A DNA stretch of 64,000 nt from Strigops habroptila (Eukaryota > Chordata > Aves > Psittaciformes > Psittacidae). Each line of letters begins with the position of its first letter. Positions within the stretch are counted from its first letter, which is position 1. The notes beneath the pieces were generated by a model. It was not told the DNA's origin and made no database searches. It saw only the letters and a list, made by a program, of their open reading frames with translations. The stretch spans positions 34,168,207 to 34,232,206 of the forward strand of contig NC_044283.2 in the NCBI RefSeq assembly GCF_004027225.2, read 5' to 3'. Both the position numbers and the translations under genes were made by a program. Of this stretch, positions 14,101 through 26,100 are shown piece after piece.

Positions 14101-17100
14101 AGTGCTTGTACTGCACACAGGGAGAGCTGGATGGGAGCTGCTGATGGAGCTGCTGATGGTGCAGCAAGGCTGGAGCCCTTCCAAACATAGGCTGCTGTGT
14201 GCAACCAAGAACCCCCTGGGAAATGGAGCCAAGGGAAGAGCAGAGCTCGATCCTGCTCCAAGCTTGCACTGGGCAATGGAGCCAGAGAGTGCCAGGGCAC
14301 AAGTGGTGCCTTGGAGGTGCAAGAACAGTGGGCAAGAACTGAGCCCAAAGAGGCCAGGGGACCCCTGTAAAGGGGCCGTGCTCAGTGCTACAGAGGACAA
14401 GAAGCAATCCCTGGGGGCCACCCTCGAGTCTAGAAAGCTTCCTCCCCCTCAATGTGGGGCACGAGGGTCACCTGCATGGAGCAGCAGACCCCTGGCCACA
14501 AGAGCCCAAAGGAGCCTTGGCAAGGGGCCGTGCTCAGTGCTGCAGAGGAAGGCAAAAAATCCTGGGGACACTCACTAGTCCACCATGGGGAAAAAAAGCC
14601 TTCCCCCCCAGCTGCAGGGCATGAGGGGCAATCTTTCTGACCCCCTTTGTGGTGCATGAGCAGCAGGCAGTAACCCAGCCAGAATGGACCAGAGGAGCCC
14701 TGACAAGTGGTCCTGCTCAACGCTGCAGAGGAAGGCAGCCCTCAGAAAAAAACTACTTCTTATTGGAGATCACCCAAGTGACCTAACAGCAGTGCTAATA
14801 GCAGGATATAGAAACTATACAAGAATGTAGAAATTCTTCTAAAGATTTACAAAAAGACCTGTTTCTATAGACTATTCATCTCTAACTACTAGTGTAACTG
14901 CACTGAATAGATATAATTATGTACTGAATAGATGTAACAGTCTACAAAGAGCTACTGAAATCCAAAAGAACAGTATCGCTTTCCATTATATTCCTTTGGA
15001 CTTTACCTAGCTCCTTCATGTTGCCCTTTGAACAGTGTCTCCCAGGGAGAAGACATGTGAGGTCTGTATGTATGTATCCCTGCATACATATGTATAACCT
15101 TCACATATGGAGGTTATGTGGAAAATTGCTCTTTCTGCTCTTTCCAGTGGAAAATTGCAAGGAACAATAGAACCTTCTTTTCCCAGCACTTATGTTGCCA
15201 AGTGTATGCATTGACTTTCTTATGATACAGAGGGGGATTTTTTTGCATGGATCTGGTATTTTAGCTGCGGACTGTGATGTGTACATCTGTCAATTATTTA
15301 TCTGTGATCGATGACCTTTGTCAAAGTCATCAGTGTCTCAGTTCAGCAAACACTTAAGCACATGCTTATTTTAAAGGTGCTCATGGTCTCAAAGGGCATA
15401 TTGGCCATAACACAGTTAGGCACAGGGCAAGAAGCAGGGTGAAATGTAGAACTGTTGAACTAAACACAGGGCAGCTGGGCTGCAGGACTCCAAGTCTAAC
15501 TGGAGTAAACAGAAGTCACCCCAAATGCAATAGTATTTATTACATTTTCCGTATGTGATTGTTTTGAACTGTTTTCTACTTCCATAGTAAGAATATTATC
15601 CTTTCTAAAAATTCTAGATCTATTATTTTAAAGCTTTAATTCTGAACAAGGCATTTGAATGGGCAATGCCAAACAAAATCAAGTTAAAAATAAGGGTTTA
15701 ATAACCAAGGTGGGTAGCGGTCCCACAGACATTTGCACTGCTTATGATCTGCTGTTAGTGATTAACTTTCCAGACTGAGGGTATACTGCTGCTGTAATGA
15801 ATTGTGCACATCTGGCAAAGATCTGAACAGGAAAAGTTTGGGAAACCCTTAATAGCAACAGCAATGTACAGCCAAATTCATCACACTTTGTTCTGGAAGA
15901 TGCCATTTTCTCTTTAATCAATGGTGAAGACAAATGAGACCAATCAAATGTAGCAGAAATGCGTTGTGAATGCCAGTGAGCTGATTCCCGAGGTTAACTT
16001 ACACTAGTGCCATTTCCTTCTCAGAACCAGTTCCAGGCTTTGCAAAGCCTGAAGCTACTTCGTATTCTTCCCTATGTTCCTCGGTCACACACAGTCAGTG
16101 CTTAAAGAAAGAAAATCCAGACCCTAGCAAACAGGGACACAGAGCAGGAGGGCTGTCAGATGCAAACGCCCATCTATCACAGCTTTTTATGTGAGCTCCA
16201 CAGCTTTTTATGTGAGCTCAACATAAACAGAGCAAAGACAACTCATGGGCAGAATTCGTCTGGGCTCTCCTGCCTCTAGAAGCGGAGGAGCCAAAATACT
16301 ACCATGCTGGGTGTCCCAGACACTGCTTCTGCCAAATATAAGCACTTGTAGGGACATTTTTCTCTTCTCTTTGTGGTGTTTATTAGGTACTTTCTGCTTT
16401 TCAAAGCATTTGTGGGGAAAAAGTCATATATCCTATGTCTGCTTGATGGCTAAGTAAAGCACAACAACTAACGCCATACATGGGGTGAAATGCCCAGGTT
16501 GCCTGTCTGAAGCACTGCTGCTCCAGTGGATGGAAAAGCCCCAGGGGAGTGCAAGAGCACCCAAGTCAAAGCTTTATAGTGCTCTTCATGCTCAGCCTGG
16601 TGGGTGATGACTCCCTCATTTTCTGGCAGCCTATGCAACTGCTTTAGCTGGAGTGCAGTGACATCTTTTCTAAATACTGAAATGAGAGAAAGGGGGGGAA
16701 AAAAGACTCTAAATGCAACTTTTTGCCATTTAAACACAACATTTACCAGACCATGGAGCTAGTCTGGAAAGTTTTCAAAACCTTCTGTTATGACAAGAAG
16801 TGTCCGACTGTTAAATCAATGTTTAGAAATGCAATTTAAAGCTGGCAGAGGCTCAGGTCTCCATGTCAGATGGATGAAGAGGAGCCTATATATGACTGTG
16901 AAATAAGTCCTTATTCTTGCTCCAGTAGTTCAGGTTTTAAAATAAAGGTCTAGTGTCATACAAAACTGCAGAAAGCTATCTAACATAACATCTTATTAAA
17001 TATAGCTCATCTATTTGTAGTTTAATCAAGAAAAACTTAATATTCCCTTTGTCTGGCTCCAAATATTTTTAAATTTCCTTTCTCATAACATTTAAATGAG

Positions 17101-20100
17101 AAAATTTACCACCTGTCCTGGCCTCTACCAAAAAATAATTTAAATACTAAAGGATCTTCATGGCCAGTATTATGGAACTGTAGCAAGCCTTAACACCAAA
17201 AATCCAATTCCAAGTTCTGTTCGTCACAGAGTTCTTGGTATCTAAGCAGCCTGAATTTTCAGTGTTACTGCCAATGAACTACACACTTGAAGACCAATAT
17301 TTAGTAGCCAAAATGATTTCTAATTGTTGCTGTCTCTGTAGACTTTTATGTCATGCTCATCACTTTACAATCTAGAAATAGCGAAGATATCTCAGCAACC
17401 GAAATATCCCAGATCCCCAAGAGGTTAATGCTTCCAGTTAAAATTATCTTGTGAGTAATTCTGAGGAACATTATCTAAGAAAATTATAATATGATGTCAG
17501 TATCTTAAGAGGAAAAAAGGCAAAATCATCATATTAATCACTGGCTATGAGCAATCATCCATCCAAACTAAAACACTAGACGTTTCCAACGCATTTCCAA
17601 GTGTCCTTAACTTCTTGCCTGTCTTTGGAGCTAATCTTTCCCCAGACTCAAGCGTTGGAGGAGAAATTGGCTCAGAAGTTCCAGTTCAGTCCTGAAATAA
17701 TAGTAAAGTCCATGGAGGACTGCTGCATCACCTCTCACATCTGAGGCAGCTGAAAGCCCGTGTGTTGCTGCAGGTAGCACCCAAGACATCATGCAGAAGA
17801 CTGAAGCTACACACCCTCAGGGCTGGGGGCAAAGGCTCCTTCTGCTGGAGATGGCTTCAGGTTTTTCATGGAATACATTTTAATGATTTGGTTAGGTAGA
17901 AGCTGGGACCTGTTTCTGTTGGACAATGTAACTTCCTGAAGGTGCTGTGTATGGGTGTATAGTAGGTTTACTGTGGGATGGTGTGGAGAGTCAGTTCTTG
18001 TCTAGCAGTCTGCGGGCTTTTGTGGTTGAGGGATAAACACTAAAGTACCTCCATACAGAAAGGGAAGGATTGAGCTATATACGTTTGGGGCAATAGATGA
18101 AGCACAAAAAGTGAGCACCATCACACAGTCCCACAATTTTTATAAAAACAAATATTAGATAGAGATGCAAAATTATGTAAATATGTTTTTACAAAAAAGT
18201 TGACTACATTTTCTGGTTATTGTTGCAAATAATTCATTCTTACAAATCATAATAGATGGGGTCCCTTGAAACATACAAATGATGTGGAGCCCTGGGAACT
18301 GCTGTCATGGACCACTGGGTGAAGAGACTGAATCTGTCATGTGTGCTAGTGTTCTTTATCTTTTGGAAAGGGTACCTCTATCTGACTTACCTGGCTTTCT
18401 GCAAATAAGTGAAGATTTTTGGAAATTTCCTAAGCTTAAATATTTAGATACCTTCTGTGGTGCTCCTGAGAAGCCACAATCAGAAGGAAGTCTCTTAGGC
18501 AGCTTAGCCTGCAAGTGGTGTGCTTTCTTTGTGTCCCAGTACTGCACCTCGGTAATGTGAGCTCATGCAGGCTGAGGTGCAAGTAAGTGTCCGAGTAAAC
18601 AAACTACTGTAAATCAGCTCTGAAAGTAGCTTTGCTTGCTCTAGTGCCCTTCTGTACTTACACCTCCTGTGCACCCTTCACCCCCAAACAACGAGTCTAC
18701 TTATGACCATCCTTAATGCCTATTCCTTTCATCCCAAAGGAGAAGCAAAGGGACCCAAATGTAGGCAGATTCAGGCTATGGCTTAGAGTTTCCTTTTTGA
18801 TCTGACTGTATTGCTGTACACAGAGCCCAGTTTGCAAAAGATCTCTTTCCTTTTTTTTTAGCTTGTGCCCCAGGAATAAACCAGAAAATGCCTAACTGTG
18901 ATGGGAGGACTCTGGGGGTCTCAAAAGACAATTTGCATGAATCTGGTATTTCTGAAAGCATATTACTTTTAAATATTAATGTTATTCAGCAGCATAGTAA
19001 CTGGAGAGCAAAAGGGCAAAAAAATCCCACAAAAACATGTTTCTGTGTGTTCAAGCCCATGTTCTCCTGTAGGATTTGTTGCCATAAATTTCTGGGCCAC
19101 AAAACAGACTGTATTTTGCAAGGAAGGCTGCAAGTTACCAAGAGACTGAATTGGTTTATACTGTTTTAATAAGACCTCCTGGGAAACAGATTTAATAGTG
19201 GAGTGCCAGTATCACATAATAAAATACAGTTTATAGAGGATATTACAACATAAGATACAGTGTGTCTAACTGGAAAGTATTTGCTGAACTTTCAGGGAAC
19301 AATATCTAAACCTATTATGTTGGAAGCCTGGAAATGAGGCTACGTGGCCACAGTAGTTAAAACAAAAACAAGCTAGCGATTTAGGTGGGAACTGTCTGCC
19401 CCGAGGGAAGCAAGAGTTTTCGTATGGGAAGGTCACACAGAGACCTTCCTTTCAGAGAGGGAAACAAAAGGATCAAATATACGGTTTGCTGCAAGCACTC
19501 GTCAAACCAACCTCTCGCCCCATTTTCCCTTTCCAGCCACAAGGTTTCCTGCAGGGAAGGTGTAAGGTAAGTGATGTCACAGGGAATTTACAGACCTGAA
19601 CTTGGGCCCCATGGTGTGGGGTCTGTGATCAAGGTGGAGCAGCAGAGTTCACCACGTTTTTCACTTGTAGGTTGCGAGGTTGAAATCCTCGGAGTCAGAC
19701 CGAGCTATTGCCGCGAGTACTTCAGCGTCCCCACAGACAAAAACTTTGCGGATGCCATCAGCGATGCTCTTGAGTCTTTGCGGTATGTCACTAGACTTCT
19801 GCGGGGTGGGGTTTCCCCTCTCAAGGATGAGTGTTTGGGTTTCTATCAGCCTTGCTCTAGGGAGGTGTTCAGGATTAGAAAACCAGTAGGAAGATGGGAG
19901 CTGAGGCTGCTTTGTAGCACTATCATGGAAACATCGCCATAACAGAAATAGGCCCTTACATTAAGATCGGACGGTAAGATGCGCTTCTGTTTCTGTGTGT
20001 TGATTACAACACAGAGGGGACATCCTGACTTACTATTTTTAATTTGCTGTTTCTAACCAGTTCAAAATCAGTCTGTGAGTATCTGTTCACTGACCTGCAA

Positions 20101-23100
20101 GAGCAGACTTTGAAATGCTTGGATTTAGAGAGAGATCCTAGGAATTCAGAAATTCCGAATTTCAGCTCTGGTCACTTGTTTACGAGTTGAACACTTTAGC
20201 TCCTTCCACATTTCAGAACATTTCTGTCGCAATGATTTTGGAATGGGCATTCATGTTGTGCAAATATGAACAGAATAGGATAGGATAGAATAGGATAGGG
20301 TAGGGTAGGATAGGGTAGGAGTAGAAGGGAATAACAGAATAGAACAGAACAGTTCAGTTCAGTTCAGTTGGAAGGGACCTACAGCTGGAAGTGTTCACAC
20401 ATCATGTAGATGAGGCCCTCAGTAACATGGGTTGGTGGTGGTCTTGGCAGTGCTGGGCAATGGTTGGACTTGATGATCTTCTCCAACCTGGTTGATTCTA
20501 TGATTCTATCTAGCCCAACTGATGGGAATGATGGGAATATATCTCTCAAACAACTCCTAGGAAAAACATATGCTCCACATGAAGCTTTCCAGTTCCACCA
20601 TCTCTCATCTAAACATTAACAATGACAATTACACATAGGTTGTAAAATCAGGGAAGATTATGTGGAGCCAGTGCCTTACCTTAGCTATAAATAAGCTTCC
20701 TCTTTAAAAACTTGTTGGTTCCATAATTTATCCAATCCCAGGATACGTTTCTACTTTACTACTTGTGTACAGCCGTAAGGATTTGAATCTGAAAAGTTTT
20801 CAAGATGTCAAGATGTGTTCAAAGTTTCCTGCCTGGTTTCTATGAAGGCTGCTCGGAACAGTTTGCAGCTCTGTAATTGTGAAGACGACTAGAAGTGAGG
20901 CACAAACTGTTAAAAGCTCCAGCCCTCCAAGCTGCTCTTTTGGGTAGCTGGAGCCCATTGGAAGAGTTTCAATAGCTAATTCACCCCGAGTCACAAGGCT
21001 GCTTGCTGCTGCCTTCGGTGGAAAAGAAGAGAAGAGCAGGGACACAACAGTGTCAGTGGGGCAGCTCACAAGAGGTGAAAGCTGGTGATTCAAGAGAAGA
21101 GCAAATCCCTGCCACCACGATGTCTGCCTTAAACCCCAGCTACAGCCTGCTGAGCAGCCCAAGTCCTATAGATTGTCCTGGACCTGCAGGAGGTCAGGTC
21201 TCTGGTGTCCATTTATACACCATCCCTCTTGAATTTCTGCCTGGCTTCCTTTTCTTTAAACTAAATGCCCTGTCTGCAGCAAGGCAGAGAAGAGGAAAAA
21301 GGGATGATCCTTGATAAAATTAATAATCAGTTGTGGGTGTAAATACTTCAGGGACATACAATAAGAAAGGAGGGGAGAGAATGAACTGATTAAAAATCAG
21401 GTAGGTTTTCCTTCTTCTTTCTCTCATTCATCCTCTTCATTTAGTCCTTTAAAATTTAGCAAACTATTTTCAGTGCTGCTGTGCCAGCCCACAACAAGTA
21501 AAGCCTCTGAAATGCCTTTACTGTAGCCATATTCATTTAGCAGGAGTTAGCATCTCTAGGTAGAAGAACCTTGAGCTGTTTTTTATTGTCATTTGCATCT
21601 TTTGCAAGAGCTTCTGACTCTTGAAGCTGTTCAAAGGCTGGCAAATGCAGCGTGTTTCCTTTCCACACCCCAGCTAATTGAAAAAGCCCATTAGGCTGAG
21701 GCTGGCACTAGCTCTATGTGGGAAAACAGCCTGTGGCAAGGGCAGTCTGTCGCTTGGAGCAGTGCCGTGCTCATCTGCCATAATAGCAGGTATTAGTAGT
21801 TAATGAACTGCACTTATGCTCCCACCATGCAAACCTTACAGGAACTTCAGGGTAGAGAGACTATTGTGCCTTGGTGGCCTAGGGGTTAACCTGAGTTTGG
21901 TTACAGGAATGTCCTTGCCCATCTTAACTTCACGAGGGTCAAAGGGAGTTTTATCAATGCAAGAGCAGGAATACCTAACTCATCAGGGGGCCACTGAGCT
22001 CCTCTTGCAACCAAAGGAAACCATTCTTCAGGAACATTCTCCAGTCTCTTCAAACAGATGCTTTGAGACCATTATTTAGACAAAAAATACTTGAAACTAA
22101 GTCAAGCACCCATTTTAGCAAGTAAAACTAAAGCCTCCCTTATCTTTTCATAACTATAATTTAAACATTGTTGTAATCTGCCTACCTTCCTGGACAGGTG
22201 TTATGGAGTTTGTGTGGTACTTGCAAAGTGTGTTGATAAAATATAACCCTCTTTTTGTTATTGCCATTGATGCTGTCCAGCTTTCTTTAGCAAGCTTTCC
22301 TTAGCCGTTTCTGTTAAAAGTACTGATAATGGGAGAAGACAGGACTAACACACAGTTAGGAGGACAGATTACTTCTCTCATGCAAGCCATGATCAGAGAT
22401 ACCTAGTTTTCTTAGGAAAACTGGCAAAAAATGGAAACAAAGTCAAACTCAATCTTACAAGCTCTGGACGTGCTGTACACAATCCTGACCCATAAGTAGA
22501 GCTTGTCCTGGTAAAGTCATGTGCAAAGTTGAACCTTCATCCCTACAGCACTGAGTCCTCACTGAGAAATCTCACTGCAGCTTAAATAAGACCACTTGTT
22601 TTATGCAGTAAATCTCTTTCTTAGCTTCTATCTTGATTGAAATGATCATTTAGTTACAGGTGAGAACACACAAAGCAGTCTAAGTAACTAATTAATACAG
22701 GCACTGCAGCAGAAGAAAACTATTTCAGTAGGTTCAATGCGTGTGTATGCAACGTAGAAATTACAGGGTTAAATCTTAACAGTCAATTTATGCCTAATAC
22801 AGATGGACAGTAATGGTGAAAATGAAACTGGGGGGAGGGAAGGACCGCTTAATTTGAATGATTTTAAAATTATGAGGAGTGAGATAGAACACTGTTCTGC
22901 AGGGCCAGCAGTGGAGAAATTCCCACCACAGCAGAGACCTTCAACTTCTTCCAGGGCTGCTCCTCTGAGGCCTTCAGAAACTTACAAATGCAAATGACAG
23001 ACCCTAATTCATTCATTAAGTCCCTCACCTCTGATGTTTTCTCTTCTGTCTCTCTCATTACACCACATTAATCAGAGAAGCTGGGCCTGTCAGGACATCA

Positions 23101-26100
23101 CACAAAGTCTTTTTGTAGGGATCTTGATCTGGATGAGGGCATGCATTGTGGATGGCACACCCTGTCATATCTTAACAACAGTAGAAGAAGACTGGGTTTG
23201 AGCTTCATGAGTGTAGATTTGTGATTTTATCCACACAACTGCTCTCAGGGAGGATTACAGTGAACCATAAAGTGGTCATGAAAATGTAATTAAGCCCTGA
23301 TGTATGCACAATCCACACTAATTAGGCTGAAGGCATTCAGTGCAGAAACGTGCGATCAGCTAAATTTGTGCAACTCTGAGATTACCTGAGTTTCCCTTTG
23401 GTCATATTCCTGAATAAAAACACCACGTAAAATCTCACCCCAGTTCATACCACTTGGGATTTTGCAAGGTCATGGAAAAACTCGTCCTGAGTTGGCCTCA
23501 GTGGTTTGGAAGACCTCACACAGGAGAGAGCTAGAAGTGCCAAACTTTAATTAAAGCACATTTGACTGGTAATTCCCACAATCCTTTTAATAAGGGCATT
23601 CAGCACAGAAATCAGTATTTCTTCTGGGTCTTTCTTTGTCCTCAAAGGAAAAGCTGCCTTCCTAATTCGAAGTGGTAGTAGAGGGCTGCCAGGCCAGCCA
23701 GTGGTTGTACGTGTCAGTCTGTACCTGGCAGCTCTGATGGGATCTCAAGCAAACTCAGGAGACTCTGGGCATGAATAGAATCATAGAATGGTTTGGGTTG
23801 GAAAGGACCTTAAGATCATCTAGTTCCAACACCCCTGCCATGGGCAGGGACACCTTCCACTAGACCATGTTGCCCAAAGCTCTGTCCAACTTGGCCTTGA
23901 ACACTTCCAGGGATGGTGCATTCACAATTTCCTTGGGCAACCTGTTCCAGTGCCTCACCACCCTCACAGTAAAGAATTCCTTCCTTATAGCTAATCTGAA
24001 TCTCCCCTGTGTAAGTTTGAACCCATTGCCCCTTGTCCTATAACTACAGTCCTGATGAAAAGTCCCTCTCCAGCATCCTTGTAGGCTCCCTTCAGATACT
24101 GGAAGACTGCTATGAGGTCTCCTGCTGTGAGAAATAATGAGCCCAGCCATGCAACAGGAGGTAGGAAAGCACAGGCTGGAAGCAGAAAATGAGGTTTTGT
24201 AGCTCTGTGTGTGGTGAGGGCAACAAGGTCGGCAGCCAGGAGCTCTCCACACGTGTCAGCCTCTCACTCCTTCTCCTTCCTCCCACCTCAAGCAATGGCA
24301 GTGCAGAGATGGCCGCGGTGTACTACGAACGCATCGACGTGGAAGGCCACCACTATGGTCCTTCATCCCAGCAGCGTAAGAACGCTTTGAAGGAGGTGGA
24401 CAAAGCCTTGAGCAACATGATCACACTCATCAAGGTGAGTGGCATCCAAAAACCCAGCTCCTGGCTGAGTTTGGAAAAGGCTTTTAAACCTGTTCTTTCT
24501 GGCATGGCCCAGAGCTTAGTTAATGCCTGTTAATTGGGTTTGTTGGCTGTAAATTTTGAATTCCTGAGAAGCAGAGGCTACCGAGGTCATGTGGAAGTCA
24601 AGGCACTATTCCCCTAATTTTATTTTCATCAATGGTATTATAATCCTCCTAATGGATTATTAAACCAATAGCCCCAGGAAGCTGTAAACCAATATACATG
24701 TTGCTCTGTTTATAACTTTTGTTACTGGCTGGGCTTTATAATAAGTAAACGAATCAAAACCGCTTGCTTCCTAAGGTTTCTGGAATCAGACAATTAACTT
24801 TTATAGCAGTTTTTATGGACTGTTCAGAACTCTGTACTTCAAACTTTGTTTTAAAGAACATTATCTAAATGATACTGCAGTGAGAAAAGGAGGATACTGA
24901 GCTTTTGGTTAAATGTCAATTCTGTGAATATTTCTGGCAGTGGTTGGAGTTCTTTAGGTGTTTCAGTGAGGAGAGGAATATGTATTTCCAATTTCACTAA
25001 ATTATAAAAGCTCTAATGCTAAGTGCTTGTGCTTGGGAGGGGAAGAGAGGAACACCCCAGCCACAGGTGGCGCCATAATGAGCTCTTCCCCAGTTGTTTT
25101 GGCCTACAGATGAAGAACAGTTGGGTAAAATCCTGCCTGGCACCAACTAGAACTAGTTTGTGGCACTGGGATGTAGGATCTGGTGATTTAGCAGGGGCAT
25201 GGATTTACTTTGGAAAATCTCTCTTAGGCACTAACCTCTCAGACTCTCCCAAGGCAGCAAGTAAGAGTCAATGTCCACCATTATGGGTGGTATCAAAGCA
25301 CATTGCAGGGCATTTGTGGCCATGCTCCTTCTGGCCAACTTCCATTAAATCAGTGGAGGTCAAATGGGGATTAAAATTTTCCAGCGAGCACAGACAGTGT
25401 GAAGCTCTAACCCGTCCTTAATGGCTATCATGCACTCACTCCACAGAGCAAGGGCCTCCAGCATGACGTCAATGTCCTCCTCTTCTCTGATCACGGGATG
25501 ACAGACATCTCCTGGGTGGACAAAGTGATTGAACTGAAAAACTATATCAATATGAGCGATACCATACAAATGAAGGATCGAGGCCCTGTTGTGAGCCTCT
25601 GGCCAGCTCCAGAAAAGCATGCGGAGGTAAGTGCAGCTTATTTGTATTTATTTAATTTTGTGTTTCCTTCATTTTGATGACAATCGTGTCTTTTATTTGC
25701 TCACATCTAAATCCTTCTCTCAGAGATGTGTGTAAAAATCAGCCTGAAGCTCTTATCGGGAGTCAGACTTGGATCCTGTGACACTCTTGTGATGCTGGTT
25801 TCTGAAGGGAAGTCACACGAGTCAAATTAAAAAGCATAAACTTTCACTATTATTTGGCACAGATAACTGCTTTCAATCCCCACCAATGTGTACTTCAAAT
25901 AAATAGCTAAAAGATTTTTGTTCAAAATCCGTTTTCAGGATTTCTTGAATATATATTAGTCGATTCATTGACAGTCTGTCTGGGATTTTCAAATGATCTG
26001 GAGCACGTCAGGCATTCATATTCCAGTAAACTACCATAGGGTTTGAGGAATGAACTCCATTAGACCAGAATTACAAAAAATAATTCTTTACAGTATTCTC

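Larger units (their letters stand above)
12071..19670 (+). other. ENPP6: ENPP6 intron 2 (7.6 kb)
   Basis: GTTAGT donor, and acceptor TTTTTCACTTGTAG at 19670. The intron holds two oppositely oriented CR1 fragments (about 12282-12762 and 13463-13960), an unrecognised tandem repeat region (about 14100-14745) and a perfect 21-bp tandem duplication (16178-16219). From about 14800 to 19600 it is AT-leaning unique sequence in which I see no gene. Confidence 0.85.
19783..24292 (+). other. ENPP6: ENPP6 intron 3 (4.5 kb)
   Basis: GTATGT donor, and acceptor CCCACCTCAAG at 24292. The intron contains a GGATA-type microsatellite running into a nested CR1 (about 20270-20524) and a second CR1 fragment (about 23775-24122) ending only about 170 bp before exon 4. 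The remainder is unique sequence. Segments near 21570-21730 and 23220-23350 look conserved-element-like but carry no gene. Confidence 0.85.

Noticed and set aside
13739-14452. 237-codon minus-strand frame
   Set aside because: It reads through the GC-rich tandem repeat into CR1 ORF2 remnants. It is a chance fusion, not a gene.
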